This document shows, piece after piece, positions 47,241 to 58,600 of a stretch of DNA of 64,000 bases (position 1 is its first letter; every line of letters begins with the position of its first letter). The notes below the pieces were generated by a model. It saw only the letters and a list, made by a program, of their open reading frames with translations, was not told the origin of the DNA and ran no database searches. The stretch comes from Emiliania huxleyi CCMP1516 (taxonomy: Eukaryota > Haptophyta > Isochrysidales > Noelaerhabdaceae), in the NCBI RefSeq assembly GCF_000372725.1, contig NW_005200881.1:583191-647190 (forward strand), written 5' to 3'. The translations under genes and the position numbers were made by a program.

Positions 47241-49217
47241 ATGCCAGCCGTCGGCTCGCAGCAGTCGGTCATCCCGCCAGGCCTCCCCAAGCTGCCGGGG
47301 AACGGCTTCAAGGACCCGACCGCAGTGCACTATGCAAAGACGCACGTGTTTGATGTCCAGAATGGCATCCCTGCCATGAAGTCGACGGGGTCCATCATGC
47401 CTCCCTCGCCGCCGCCGAGGCGGGGCGGCGCTGTGCTGATGCAGCCGGCCACTGCCTTCGCCGGCGCCAATGCGCTCTCGCCAACCAAGACGCAGCCGGC
47501 GCAGGGCTCGGAGGCAGCCACCCCGGCTTGGATCGCCTTCGACCGCAAGGTGCTCCGCTTCAACTGCCACTTTGACGAGGAGGTGCACGAGTCGCAGGCC
47601 GAGGCGAGCCGCGTGCGCAAGTGCATCCTCTACTACTACCTCGAGGACGACTCGATGCACATCTGCGAGCCCAAAGTGGAGAACTCAGGGCTTGGCATCG
47701 ACCCCACAAAGTCGGCCGTCTACCTCAAGCGCCACCGCGTCCCCAAGCCCGAGGGCGATTTCTTTGGTGCGACCGACCTCAACATCGGCTTGACCATCGA
47801 CATCTACGGCCGCGTCTTCACGCTGACCGACTGCGATGGCTTCACGCGAACATTCCTCGAGAAGCTCGGGATCGAGGTGCCGCAGGCGATCGAGGAGCCC
47901 ACCGACGGGTACACCTCGACGCGCGCGGCGGTCAAAGCTCACGTCGGTGGCCGGCCGCGGCCCGTGAACGACGCGCTCATCCGCGGGGTGGAGGCGAGCC
48001 TCGGCGCCTCGTCGCACCTCCTCGAGGGCGACCGGCTGGGCCAGTTCCTGGACAACGACCGCAAGGTGCTCCGCTTCTACATGGCATGGGACGACCGTAA
48101 GAAGCTGTATGGCGAGCTGCGCCCCTTCATCCTGCACTACTACCTCGCCGACGACCACATGGAGGTGGTCGAGGTCAAGACGAGGAACAACGGGCGCGAC
48201 CCATTCCCGCTCTTTGTCAAGAAGGGCAAGGTTTACAAGAACATCGACTCGTACACGAGCATCGACTCGCCCACTACGCACACCACGCAAAACATCGGGC
48301 GGAGCGGCCGCGTTGACCCGGCCACGATGGAGGCATTCACAGAGGCCGACTTTGGGATCGGAAAATCGATCAAGGTGCTCGGAGTCGAGTTCTTCATCCA
48401 CGCGTGCGACGAGTTCACGCGCGACTACTACCAGAAGGTGCACGGCGTCGAGCTGGTCGACGTGCCCTTCGTGTACGAGGAGAAATGGGAGCGGCCCAAG
48501 ATGCCCGTCCCGCCGCATACCGGTTGGGCCGCCATCGGCAGCGAGGAGGACTCGCTTAACTCGATGCAACACCTCGTCCCAAAGCCGCCCAAGAAGGACA
48601 TGAAGAAGCTGATGGACAAGGACGGTGTCATCCTCCGCTTCCTGGCCCGCTTCGAGACCGAGACCGAGGAGGACACCGGGCGACAGTTCGTCATCAAGTT
48701 CTATTGCGCCAACGACACGATCGCCGTCTTTGAGCCGCCCCTTAAGAATTCGGGCCTCGTCGGCGGCAAGTTCATCGAGCGGACCACCCTCCGGAAGGCG
48801 GGCACGCAGAAGGAGGATGGCACGTGGGAGTTCTGGCTCCAGGGCGACTTCTACACGGGCGCTGTGGTCGAGCTCAACGGCTGGCGCTTCGTCATCTACC
48901 AGGCGGACGAGTACACGCTCTCGTACATGGAGGCCCACCCGGAGCAGCACCCGATGTCGAGCATCGCCTACATCTGCGAGCAGGCGGCGCCGGTGCTTGC
49001 GGAGAAGAGAGAAGCGCTGCTCGCCGACTTTGCGGCGGCGGACCCGTCGGAGAGCGGCTACGTCAATTACGAGCCCTTCCAAGCCGCGCTGGCGGGAGCA
49101 GGGATGGAGCTAAACGACCAGGTCCTCGTCACACTCCTGCGCCGTTTCGACGTGCGGAAGGACGGAACGGTGAGCTACCGCGAGCTGATGAATCCCGACA
49201 GCAATCTGTGGAAGTGA
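47241..49217 (+). CDS. RIB72/EFHC1-like axonemal protein (three DM10 domains plus EF-hands)
   Basis: 658 residues from ATG 47241 (MPAVGSQQSVIPPGLPKLPG), an inner-junction/microtubule-inner protein of flagellar doublets. DM10-1 spans about residues 98-213 (FDRKVLRFNCHFDEEV, CILYYYLEDDSMHICEPK); DM10-2 about 272-403 (NDRKVLRFYMAWDDRK, FILHYYLADDHMEVVEVK); DM10-3 about 460-570 (DKDGVILRFLARFETETEE, FVIKFYCANDTIAVFEPPL). C-terminal EF-hand-like pair about 592-653 (ADPSESGYVNYEPF, FDVRKDGTVSYREL). Domain order and length match EFHC1/RIB72. No intron is seen. The frame is open further upstream but has no ATG there; a spliced 5' exon cannot be excluded. The start PGLPKLPG is typical of the family. 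49218-49665, downstream, holds no supported gene. Confidence 0.93.
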   Translation: MPAVGSQQSVIPPGLPKLPGNGFKDPTAVHYAKTHVFDVQNGIPAMKSTGSIMPPSPPPRRGGAVLMQPATAFAGANALSPTKTQPAQGSEAATPAWIAFDRKVLRFNCHFDEEVHESQAEASRVRKCILYYYLEDDSMHICEPKVENSGLGIDPTKSAVYLKRHRVPKPEGDFFGATDLNIGLTIDIYGRVFTLTDCDGFTRTFLEKLGIEVPQAIEEPTDGYTSTRAAVKAHVGGRPRPVNDALIRGVEASLGASSHLLEGDRLGQFLDNDRKVLRFYMAWDDRKKLYGELRPFILHYYLADDHMEVVEVKTRNNGRDPFPLFVKKGKVYKNIDSYTSIDSPTTHTTQNIGRSGRVDPATMEAFTEADFGIGKSIKVLGVEFFIHACDEFTRDYYQKVHGVELVDVPFVYEEKWERPKMPVPPHTGWAAIGSEEDSLNSMQHLVPKPPKKDMKKLMDKDGVILRFLARFETETEEDTGRQFVIKFYCANDTIAVFEPPLKNSGLVGGKFIERTTLRKAGTQKEDGTWEFWLQGDFYTGAVVELNGWRFVIYQADEYTLSYMEAHPEQHPMSSIAYICEQAAPVLAEKREALLADFAAADPSESGYVNYEPFQAALAGAGMELNDQVLVTLLRRFDVRKDGTVSYRELMNPDSNLWK

Positions 49218-49665
49218 GTGCGCCATGGTGGTGGGATGCGCCACATGAGGCATAGAGCACTTTGCGGCTGCGCGGGTTGTGCGCGCGCGGCATGTGCGAT
49301 GTGGGTGGACGGCGAGCGCGACGGCCCCCGGCCCCGCGCGCTGGCGCTGCATCGCACATGCACATGCGAGGCTGCGCCGCGCAGCGCCGGCCGGCCGCCG
49401 GGCCGCCCTGCGTATGGGTGTATGTGGTGGCGCGCGAGTCTTTTTGCGGGTGACGGGAGGAGGAGTAAACGTACAGGGGCTGTGTGTAAAGGCTAAAGCG
49501 AGCTGCGCGAACCGCACCCCCACGCGTGCAAAGCGCGCCGGGGTTGGGAGCCGCACACGCTAAGGAGTGACACTCGCTGCTGACAAGCGAGATATGTTGG
49601 CTGGAACGTGCCCACGGCCACACAACGTACGGGAATGTGCATGTATGCAGTTGCCGCGCCGCGGC

Positions 49666-50520
49666 TCATACTGGGGCGGTGGCGGCTGCCCCTCGCTCCT
49701 CAACTCGGGCCCTCCACTCGCCAGACTTTCCGCCAGACTTGCGCAGGAGGCGCAGCTCCGAGATGACAATCCCCTTGGACGCCGCCTTGCACATGTCGTA
49801 CACGGTCAGCGCGGCGACCGACGCAGCCGTCATCGCCTCCATCTCGACGCCGGTGCCTGCGGGGCGCGCCGCGGCCGCGTCAGCAAGCCCCGCGCCGGCA
49901 GCACCGGCCCGCCTCGCCGCGCCGCACACCCGCGGCGCACGAGGCGCTCGCGGTGATGTGCAGCGAGTGCGCGGCGGCGTCGAGCTCAAAGTCGACCTGC
50001 TCAGGGGCTCAGCTCTCAACCGGAAGGGCCTCGCGCCAAGGCCCCCGGCTGCGGGCGGCACCGACGCGTGCGATATCAGCAGCGGGTGGCAGAGCGGAAT
50101 GAGGTCGGCCGTCCGTTTGGCAGCGAGCACGCCCGCCACGCGAGCGACGGCGAGCACGTCGCCTGGTTCGAGGAGAGGTGTGTCCGTCCACGGCAGCTCA
50201 CTGAGGTGCTGAGCTTCACGGGCCGGCAGGGCGAACAGCCAGGGCAGAGAGAGCGGTGCAAGCTCGCCTTTGGCATTGTCAGAGAGCGCCTCGAACGCGG
50301 TCGGGCCAAGCTGCACCGTGGCGCCGGCCACCGCCTCGCGCTTTGTCGTCGCCTTTCCCGACACGTCGACCATCGAAGCTGCTCCGGCCGCGTCAATGTG
50401 GCTGAGAACGCTGCCGCTCGCCGTCCTGGCGCCCGCTGCGGAGGCCCAGCCAACAGACGATGACAGCCCGACCACCAGCTGGCGTGCGGCGGCAGGAGGA
50501 CTGCGGGAAAGGCATCGCAT
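49666..50520 (-). CDS. MOCS1B: MoaC / CNX3 cyclic pyranopterin monophosphate synthase
   Basis: Second enzyme of molybdenum-cofactor synthesis, converting cyclic dihydro-GTP to cyclic pyranopterin monophosphate. Exons 50520-50062, 49996-49930 and 49856-49666 give 717 nt and 238 residues. Core: [100 protein letters not shown] and [14 protein letters not shown]. Catalytic Asp and Lys of TVYDMCKA are present. Both introns (65 and 73 bp) are GT-AG and restore the bacterial-type alignment exactly. The N-terminal 30 residues ([20 protein letters not shown]) fit a mitochondrial presequence. No MoaA-like partner lies nearby; the Mo-using mARC-type gene is 4 kb away. Symbol given by orthology of function; MOCS1 in animals is a fusion. 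Confidence 0.93.
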   Translation of the reverse strand: MRCLSRSPPAAARQLVVGLSSSVGWASAAGARTASGSVLSHIDAAGAASMVDVSGKATTKREAVAGATVQLGPTAFEALSDNAKGELAPLSLPWLFALPAREAQHLSELPWTDTPLLEPGDVLAVARVAGVLAAKRTADLIPLCHPLLISHASVPPAAGGLGARPFRLRAEPLSRSTLSSTPPRTRCTSPRAPRAPRVCGAARRAGAAGAGLADAAAARPAGTGVEMEAMTAASVAALTVYDMCKAASKGIVISELRLLRKSGGKSGEWRARVEERGAAATAPV

Positions 50521-50737
50521 GACACCGCTGCCGCCTTTTGGCTCGGGTTCGGTACTCGAGTGGGGGAGGGAGTGCTACGGGCGCTGGCATTCCCGTGGAA
50601 CCCATCGAAGACGAGCCCTCGCAAGTCGCTGTGCTCCGCCAGGCAGTAAAGATACACAGCATTATGAAACGGTGTACCCGCATTCGACACCATCACCCCT
50701 TTCTAGCACCTCCGCTCATTGGGTCATGCATGGGACA

Positions 50738-51060
50738 TGGCTGAATTTGAACTGCTCCTCTTTGGGGCAAGCGGATTTTGCGGACGGCTGGTGACAGCTG
50801 CTCTATCCGGCTACAGGGGTGCCTTCCTCGGCCCTCTGCCCGATGACTTTCGCGGCTGCGTGCGACGATCTGGCATACATACGCTCTCGTCGGGCGCTCT
50901 GATGAGACAAAGCTACGTACGCCAGGTGCATGCGCCATGCCGAATGCGGCTGCCCGGAGAGCGTGCCGGTGCTCACCCTGGACGCCACCGACGCGAAAGC
51001 CGTAGCCGCTGCAGTGCGACGGCCAAGGTCGTGCTGAACGGTGCTGCATCGCGAGTGCGA
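50738..51060 (+). pseudogene. Saccharopine-dehydrogenase-like remnant
   Basis: Begins MAEFELLLFGASGFCGRLVT, the Rossmann start of the saccharopine dehydrogenase/trans-acting enoyl reductase family. About 170 bp on, in another frame, is ESVPVLTLDATDAKAVAAAV, then after a further one-base shift ATAKVVLNGAA, the equivalent of the family's VVLNxxGPY strand. The rest of the enzyme is missing and stops follow. The first gap might hold an intron, but the second shift and the truncation argue for a dead fragment. Confidence 0.6.
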
Positions 51061-51451
51061 CCGGACTGTGCCTTGCCAAAGAGTGCTGCTGCTGGCACTC
51101 AGACACCTGCTGGATCTGTTTTCTTTCTTTCTTTCTTTCTGGGAACAGAAAGTCAGTAAATGTAAATGATAAAAGGTACTTGCTTTTTAGTTTCCCAGTG
51201 AGACGATGCTCGATGGAGAGGGGGGACGATACTACTCTTCATGACCGGTCTCAATGTCCCACCCCCCCCTGCGCGCGGGCCTTCTAGGCCCGCGGGTAGT
51301 CTCCCCCCATCCCCAGGGCCTCCAGGGCTCGCACCTCAACCTCTCACAGACCACAGGCGCACCGCGCGCAAAAATAAAGAAAATTCTTTAAGTTCGCACT
51401 CTCTCTCACACAGCAGAGTTGTTGTGTTTAAATTCTTTTAGTGAGACGGCT

Positions 51452-51686
51452 GGGTTCCGGCTCCTAGCCAGATAGGGGGTCTGTTCCCCATGACTCGCAC
51501 CAAAACGCCTATCCTACCTACCTATGTCCTATCCCCAGGCCGCGCAGCGAAGCGAAAAAAGACGAAAATAGGGGGTACTACCTGTTGTAGGGCCCTCTGG
51601 GGCGGTCAAAATCGGACCTACCTACCTATTGCATAGGGTCTAACCGTGGGCACAGACCCCCTATCTGGCTAGGAGCCGCGGAACCC
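51452..51686. mobile_element. 235-bp MITE derived from the 24-26 kb transposon
   Basis: Ends GGGTTCCGGCTCCTAGCCAG and its reverse complement. Its left half matches the right end of the 23919-26135 element (GACTCGCACCAAAACGCC, CAGGCCGCGCAGCGAAGCGA) and its right half matches the left end (GGGCCCTCTGGGGCGGTCAA), so it is an inverted, internally deleted copy. One G is inserted in the right terminal repeat. 51061-51451 otherwise holds a TTTC run and no gene. Confidence 0.85.
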
Positions 51687-51889
51687 TGTGAGAGACAATT
51701 TATTTGCCGCGCTGGTGGTTTGAGGTCGGCATAGTCCAGAGCAAGGTGGACGGATCGAGAGCCAGGGGTGCCACATTTGTGCGGAAAGTGGATATTTCCC
51801 ACTCATAAATAAAAGAAAAACCACCTCGCCGCCCTCGCAAGTCCCTTTTCGCGGGAAGCGGGCTGTCAGCTGAGCAGCCCTCGCCCAAC

Positions 51890-53179
51890 ATGGACGGCCA
51901 CCTGTACGACTTGAAGATGGCCGAGGCGAGCTCCTCCTGCCTGCTCACCGACCTGAATGGTGCTCCGCTCTCGCCCGGCCTCTGCGCCCGGGCGCTGGGC
52001 CGCGATGGCGAGGGCGTGGCCTGTGAGATCGTGCCTGGCACCGAGCTCAGGCAGGCTGGCTCGCACAGTGCGCTCCTGCGCGACGCTGGCGACGCTGCGG
52101 CGCCGTCCTCCTCCCTCGTCTTCCTCAAAAAGGTTACTGCGAGCTTTGTCGCGCACAAGCCGTGGAACGACCGGCGGAGGGTGCTTCTCTACATCCGGAA
52201 CGAGCAGCGCTTCTACGCGGAGTTTGCGGACGAGCTGCGCGCGCGCAGAGTCGGCATCCCCGCCGCGAGGCTGCACGTGGCCGCGGGGCTGGACGGCATC
52301 GAGGAGCTCGAGGACGAGCCTCCGGCGGCGAGGCTCGAAGGCGCAGGCGCGATGCTCTTCATCGAGCCGCTCGCCGACGGCCGCTTCGAGCAGCTCTCGC
52401 CGCTCTCGCCGCGGCAGGCGCGCCACGTCCTCGCCGCCGCCGCCAGGCTGCACGCGGCGGCGTGGGAGGCGAGGGCCGTGCTGCAGCGCGGCGCTATGCG
52501 GCTGCAGCGGCACGGCGGCTCGTTTGCGCTGGCGGCACGCAACCCGAAGGAGCTGCAGGGCCTACCCGCGTCGTGGGAGCGCTTCGTGGCCGCCTTCACG
52601 CCCGCGGCGCCACCCGGCTTCTTCGCGAGGCCACAGATCGCCTCGCTCGGGCGGCGGCTCGCCGCGGCGGCGGTGTGGGTCGCTGCGCGCCTCTCTCCGA
52701 GCCCGCTCGACGCGCACGCGACGCTGGTGCACGGGGACCTCAAGGCGATGAACGTCTTTCTGCCCACCGGCGAGGGAGGGGAGGCCGTCCTGATCGACTT
52801 TGCCTCGACCGGGGTCGGCTTTGGCGTGGCGGACGTGGCGCTCCACCTCGTGCACGCGCTCTCGCCCGCCGACCTCGACGGCGGCGGCGAGGAGGCGCTC
52901 CTCGACTCTTACCTCGACGCGCTCGCCGCGGCGCGGGGTGGCGCGGCCGACGCGGCGCCGTACCCGCGCTCGCTCGCGCTGCGCCACTACCAGCTTGCGA
53001 CAATCGACTATGGCCGCTTCATGGTTGGCCGGTTCTGGGGTAGCGCGTCGCCCGCCAGCTTTGCGGCCAAGGCGGGCAACGAGAACATCGCCCTGCCGAA
53101 CCGCGACCTCGGCTCCGCGCTGCGCTTCGTGGAGCGCCTCTCCGCGTGCCTCGCGGCGCTCGAGCCCGAGATATCTTGA
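51890..53179 (+). CDS. APH/choline-kinase-like phosphotransferase
   Basis: 429 residues, no intron, ATG 51890 (MDGHLYDLKMAEASSSCLLT). It has the aminoglycoside-phosphotransferase/CHK kinase-like fold: an N-lobe with SLVFLKKVTASFVAHKPWND (likely ATP-binding Lys) and RVLLYIRNEQRFYAEFADEL, a mid-section MLFIEPLADGRFEQLSPLSP, the catalytic loop TLVHGDLKAMNVFLPT (HxDxxxxN), and the metal-binding VLIDFASTGVGFGVADVALH. It ends RFVERLSACLAALEPEIS. Such enzymes phosphorylate small alcohols or amines, but the substrate cannot be told from sequence. The start is 204 bp after the MITE. 53180-53520, downstream, has no gene. Confidence 0.85.
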   Translation: MDGHLYDLKMAEASSSCLLTDLNGAPLSPGLCARALGRDGEGVACEIVPGTELRQAGSHSALLRDAGDAAAPSSSLVFLKKVTASFVAHKPWNDRRRVLLYIRNEQRFYAEFADELRARRVGIPAARLHVAAGLDGIEELEDEPPAARLEGAGAMLFIEPLADGRFEQLSPLSPRQARHVLAAAARLHAAAWEARAVLQRGAMRLQRHGGSFALAARNPKELQGLPASWERFVAAFTPAAPPGFFARPQIASLGRRLAAAAVWVAARLSPSPLDAHATLVHGDLKAMNVFLPTGEGGEAVLIDFASTGVGFGVADVALHLVHALSPADLDGGGEEALLDSYLDALAAARGGAADAAPYPRSLALRHYQLATIDYGRFMVGRFWGSASPASFAAKAGNENIALPNRDLGSALRFVERLSACLAALEPEIS

Positions 53180-53520
53180 GATGCGTTGAGAGAGGTGTGT
53201 GCGTGGAGCTGCGGAGCTGGAGCAAAGTCAGAAAGCACCAACTTGTTGGCGCTAAACACAGATGGTTCCTCAGAGTAGCGCGAGCGCAGACGGGGACGGC
53301 GATCAGCAAAGTAGCCCGCCAGGCGGCACCCGACTCCAAGGATACGCTGAAGACGCTGAGGATAGCGCATGTCGCTGCGCTGGAAGGGCTCACGCCATAG
53401 GGTGCTGGATGAGGACGGGGGTACGATGCACTAGCCCCAGCCGTCGGGGGGGTGTTGCCGGCGCTGGTAGATGATCTCTCGGAGAAGAGCCGGAGGGACC
53501 TTGGCGCCGGGGTCACGAGG

Positions 53521-54412
53521 AACTTGCAAACTGAGGGAGGGTGTAGAGGATGTAGAGTGTAGAGCGCTGTAGAGCTGTAGAGATGTAGAGCGCTCTGGAG
53601 CGCTGTAGAGCTGTAGAGCTCTACATCGGCTGCGTGACGAACTGCCTCCGTTGTAGAGCGATGTAGAGCGCGATTTTGTTGTAGAGTTTGTTGTAGAGGC
53701 TCTACAGCCAAACCGCCGGGAAGGCAGTGACTCAAAGAGGTCGAGTCGCACTAATGGGGTGTCTCCGAGCTTACTGGAGCTCTGATGGACGGCCCTGACT
53801 ATCCCTGACACACAGAGAGTCACTCCGACGGCACACAACACCCTATAACTGCGTCATGACCAGCCTGCCATGCGTCGCCGGTGCCGCATTCGTCGCTGTG
53901 CTTCTTTAGCAGGCGGTGGACTGTCGGCTGCGAGGACGGTCGCATTTGCGCGAGGCGAGGCGAGCATTTAGACGCGTTGCATGCGCCATGACTCGCGCCA
54001 GCGCGTGCGGGAGCTCCTGGCTGAGCGTTGAGTCCAAGCGAGTTGCGCTGGCCACGATCGCTACGCCGAGCCGAGCTGACGCGCCGAGGCGCCGGCCAGT
54101 CGCAGCCGCGAGGCATGCCACAGCAGCAGAGGCACCTGCCACCCATTGGGCGGGCAGACAGAAGGCCAGGGCAGCACCGGCAAGTGCAACGCGCCTCATG
54201 TCGGAGAGCGACCGTGCCTCGTTCGCCGCTTATGATGTAGAGTTTGTTGTAGAGATTTCACGTTGTAGAGCGCCTCTACATCGCTCTACAACGGAGGCAG
54301 TTCGTCACGCGGTGGATGTAGAGCTCTACAGCTCTACAGCGCTCTCCAGCTCTACAGCTCTACAGCGCTCTACACTCTACATCCTCTACACCCTCCCTCA
54401 CTCAGCTTGCAA
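53521..54412. mobile_element. About 890-bp element with about 180-bp inverted ends made of TGTAGAG units
   Basis: Left arm 53521-53705 and right arm 54232-54412 are inverted copies: both carry CTTGCAAA, GAGGGAGGGTGTAGAGGATG, and GACGAACTGCCTCCGTTGTA. Each arm is itself built from TGTAGAGC/GCTCTACA units that can fold. The 525-bp centre has only a doubtful small frame on the minus strand (MRRVALAGAALAFCLPAQWV), with no transposase recognised. The region could also be a large cruciform-type palindrome rather than a transposon. Confidence 0.65.
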
Positions 54413-55637
54413 ATCGTGGCCGAGGCGGCGACGGGCGCGGTGCAGAGGTGGATCCGGCTCAATGATGAGGCTACAGCGTGCATAATAAAGAGAGAGGAAC
54501 ACATCGAGTGGCTGAGGAAGCTCTTCACTGGGTGGAAAGAGGCTCGGCCGGCCTTGAGGGAGTCGCGGAGGAGGAGGGATAACGCAGGCAACGCAGGGAC
54601 GGGCCAACAGGCAACAGCCAGTGGGACGAACGAGGGCCGCGACGGCGGCTCAAGCGGGAGGGAGCGGAGACGGTGGGCAGCGAGCGAAGTGGGTGAGACT
54701 GATGATGCTCCTTCGACTTTAGGGAGCGGTTCAGCTGCTGGGCGGGCTTCAGGTTGGTGCTCACGCGAAAAGGAATCGACGCGATGTGCAAAGCATACAA
54801 GAAGAGAGAAGGGGAGAAGGAAGAGGAGAGACGCCGGTGATGACGAAGCAGAAACTAGCGCAGACGAGAGCAGGGCAGACCCGGGGACTGGGGAGCCGGA
54901 GCAGACGGCATCGGCCGCCGAGGGAACGTTGGGAAGAGGCACGAGGAGGGCGGCGACCTCGACCGACTATGGAGGACCCGTCTCGCCAGACGACGCAGGG
55001 CAGAAGACGGTGAGGCGGAGCAGACGCGCAGGGCGAGACGAGGGAGGGAGCAGGACTTTGCGGAGATCAGCAGGAGGATGTACGAAGAGATTAGGAGCAG
55101 CAGGGACCCTCGAGGGACCAGGTGGAAGACGGCTAGTGCTAGCCCCCCATCGCGCATCGGGAGGACGACCCCGGCTAGTCGCCGACCACACCCACAAAGA
55201 ACCCTGCACTAAGATCGCAAGGGCGGGGGCCTGTTCCTTTTTACCCATCTCACAGTAGAGAGGTGTCCGTTTTTATTTATTTATTTGGCGCTAAACAGAC
55301 AACGCAGAACGAAAAAAGAAAGAAAACAAGCTCCGGTTTTTGTTGAGTATATGAGCGACCCACCTCGAGGGTTGCTCCCGACTATGGCCTTTTCTGGCGC
55401 CTCCTTTTGCGAGTGGGCAAGTTCGTGTGCGGGGGTGGGCGGGTGCACGGAGCTAAGTGCCTCGCCACCCTCGCAGGAGTCGCTTAGGCGGCTCCCGTGG
55501 TGTACCTGTGTTAGTGCCAGTGCGAGCCAGTCCCGTGCCCAGTCCTGTGCCCAGTGTCGTGCGAGGGAGTTTGGTGGTAAAATTCTTCTCTCACGCCGCG
55601 CCGAAAGGCTTTCGTCGCCCTCAACAACGTTTTGTGT
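54413..55637. other. No supported gene
   Basis: A 283-codon plus-strand frame (54407-55258) is purine-rich and encodes charged low-complexity sequence without a recognisable domain. It begins inside the palindromic element. At 55519-55600 lies an inverted relative of the 35778-35850 repeat. Confidence 0.5.
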
Positions 55638-58600
55638 ATGCGCGTCGAAGAGCGCGCCACTTCCGACGAGCGCGCCTCGCGGCTGGAGGACGTGCGGACC
55701 GCCGTCAACGGAGTGGTGGCCTCCGGCTTTGGAGCGGCGTCGCCTCTCGCGTGCGAGGTCTCTCCGGCGCGTGAGCTCGTGCTGACGCTCGAGGCGGCCG
55801 CCCAGCACAACATGGTCCCTCCTCTCGTCTCGCTCCGCCGGCCGTGCCTGCTGTACACGACCATCCTCCAGCTACAGAAGCGCGCGCCGCTCGTGGCCGA
55901 GCGAGGCCTCGGCGGCGGAGATGCGGCGCTCGAGCGGCAGGCGCTCTTCGGCGCTGCCGAGGCGGTGCGGCTCGCGCGCACTCTCTGCGACAAGCACATC
56001 TCGAGCTCGCGCCGCCGCACGTCCGCCGCCGTCGCCGAAGTCTACGTCGCCCGCCTCTGGCTCTGCCTCGCCCTTCACCGGCGCAGCGCCCACCTCTGGC
56101 TTCCGCTTCTTCCTGTGGCGCGCGGCCCTCGCGCCGGCCCAGCGCGCACACGCCCACCCCCCTCAGCGCAGCGGCCGCCTCTCTGCGCGGCAGGTGTGCC
56201 CCGAGGCCTTCGGGCGCGATGCCCTCCTCTCCAGGCCCGAGGAGGCCGAGCTGCTCGTCGCGCTGCTGCAGCCGCTCCTGCACGTAGCTTTCTCGCTGCC
56301 CGACTCGGCAGCAGCCGCGAGAGGAGAGGCGCCGGAGACGGAGCAGCCGCCGCCGCCAGCCGCCGCCGCCTCGCCGGGCGGCGCGGCGGGCCCGCAGGCG
56401 CCTCCGCCACCCGCCTCCAAGGGCGGGCAGCAAGGCGGCAGGCCGGAGGGCGGCAGGCCGGAGGGCGGCAGGCCGGAGGGCGGCAGGCCGGAGGGCGGCA
56501 GGCCGGAGGGCGGCTCTGCAGCCAGGCAGGAGCCGGAGGGGGGCGGCGACCTGCTCGGCTCGCTGCTCGGATTCATCGCGCACGCGCCCTTCCCGCCCGT
56601 CGCCAACGGCGCGGCGGCGGTGGCGAGCGCGCGAGCGGCGGCGGCGGACGCGCGCGCTGCCGCAGACGCGAGGGTGCAGCGCTTGGCCGCCGCCGCCAAG
56701 CTCGGCTCCCGCCGCGCGCCTTCCACCGGTCTGCTCCTCGGGGCGTGTAGGCGGCGGCGGGCCTCGAGCAGGACGGCTCGCTGTACGTGCCCTTCGACGA
56801 GAGCCGCCTCGAGCGGCGCGCAGGCACCCCCGAGAGCGACGCGGCCACGAGCGAGGCTAGCTTCAAGACGGCCGCGACGGTGGCGGACGAGGCGGCCGAG
56901 GCGGCGGCGGGGCAGCAGCCGACGCCGCCCCCGGAGCAGCGGCAGCAGCCGGAGCCTCTCGCTTCGGCGACACCGGCCATGCCGCCTTTTCTGTCGCCGG
57001 CGGCGCCGCCGCAGGGCGAGCTCCCGCTCGTGATACGACCGAGGCCGGTCAGGGCGGGGACGCGTCGCCGGCCGCCGACCGCCGCAGTCATCGAGGCGCC
57101 CCCGCCCGCCGAGCCGCTTCCCCAGCCGACGCCGCAGCCTGCGCCACAGCCGGCGGTCGAGGCCCTCGGCGCGGACAGAGGCGGGTCGGCGCCGTCGTCA
57201 GCGCCGTCGAGCCGCGCCGGATCGGCCCCGCCCCTGAGGCGGGCGGCACGCGAGCCGCCGCCTGCCGAGGCGGCGGAGCTGGCCGGGTGGCTGGGTGCGC
57301 TGACGCGGCCGAGGGGGGCGCTCAACGGCAGCCAGCCGGGGCGCAGGCCGACGCCGACACCGCCCGCCGCCGACGCCGCCCCGGCGGAGTCGCTCGCGCC
57401 GGGGACCGGCGTGGGCGCGCACGCGGCCGGCCCGCACCGCGCCGCAGAGCTGCAGCGCCTCTTCTCAGCGGGCGGCAGCTCTGCGGGAGGGGCGAGGCGC
57501 GGCCCGCACCACCGCGCCGTGGTGGCCGACGGCAACGGCAACGACGCCTCCTCGGCCGTCTCCTCGGAGCCGGCGCCAGCCGGGTCTGTCCCAGCCCGGC
57601 CCGCGCAGCCAGCCTCGCCGGCGCGCTCCCGTGGCGGCGCGTGCAGCGAGGATTCGGTGCCGTGGAGCCCGCAGGACGACGCAGCCGAGCCCGCCGCCCC
57701 CGCCGCGAGGGTGCTCGAGGCGGGCCACCCCGACGCGTTGCTCGCCGAGGTACGGGGCGTGCAGCGGCGACACATCGAGGCGACAGGCCGATGCTCGCTC
57801 GACGAGCCGCCCGCCGCACTCCTCTCCCCCGGGGCGAGCATCGGGGGCGGCGACGCGAGCTCTGCGAGCGGCTCCTGCTCGCGCGTCGACCACTTGGCGT
57901 CGCACCAGAGCTCGGTCGGCCCGCACCTGCCCGATAGCTTCCGGCTCGCGGAGGGCGACGCGCGCGCGGCGGCGACCGTCTACGCGCTCGGCTTGCGCCT
58001 CTCCCGGCCGCGCCGCCCGAGCCGGAGGCGCGTTCCGGGCACGCACGGCAACTGGGAGGCGACCACGCTGACGCACATCTTCCGCGCGCTGCGGCTGCCG
58101 CGCCCCGCCCAGACGGAGCTTCTCCGCCTCGCGATCGGCGCGGCAGACGGCGCGCACGCCGACGGCCGCACCTCGCAGCCGGCGCACTGGGCGTCGCAGC
58201 TCCGCTCTCCCACGGAGCGGTGGGCCGCGGCGTGGCTGCCGGCGCGCTCGCTGCTGCTCCACGGCGGCTTCGACGCGTACGGCGCTTCTCTCATCCGCGA
58301 CGCGGCGGCCGAGCTCGACGTGTCTTGGCGCGACGTGCTCGCCGCCGCCGACGAGCTGCTCGAGTCGTCGCTAGAGTCGCCGACGCGCGGCGGCGGGTCC
58401 GACAGCGGCATGCGGATCGTGCGGTTTCGCCTGCTCGGCGAGCTCGCGTCCGTCCCCGAGCTTCCCCTCGGCGGCGGCGGCGGCGGCAGCGGCGGCGGCA
58501 GCGGCGGCGGCGGGAGCGAGGTCTCGCTGCGACACGCTTGCGGCCGGCGCAGTGCGTGGCTTGCCCCGCGGTGCAACGGGGAGGAGGCGCCGGCTAAGCC

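Noticed and set aside
54407-55258. 283-codon plus-strand frame encoding charged low-complexity sequence
   Set aside because: It begins inside the palindromic element, has no domain, and its purine-rich composition alone explains the open frame.
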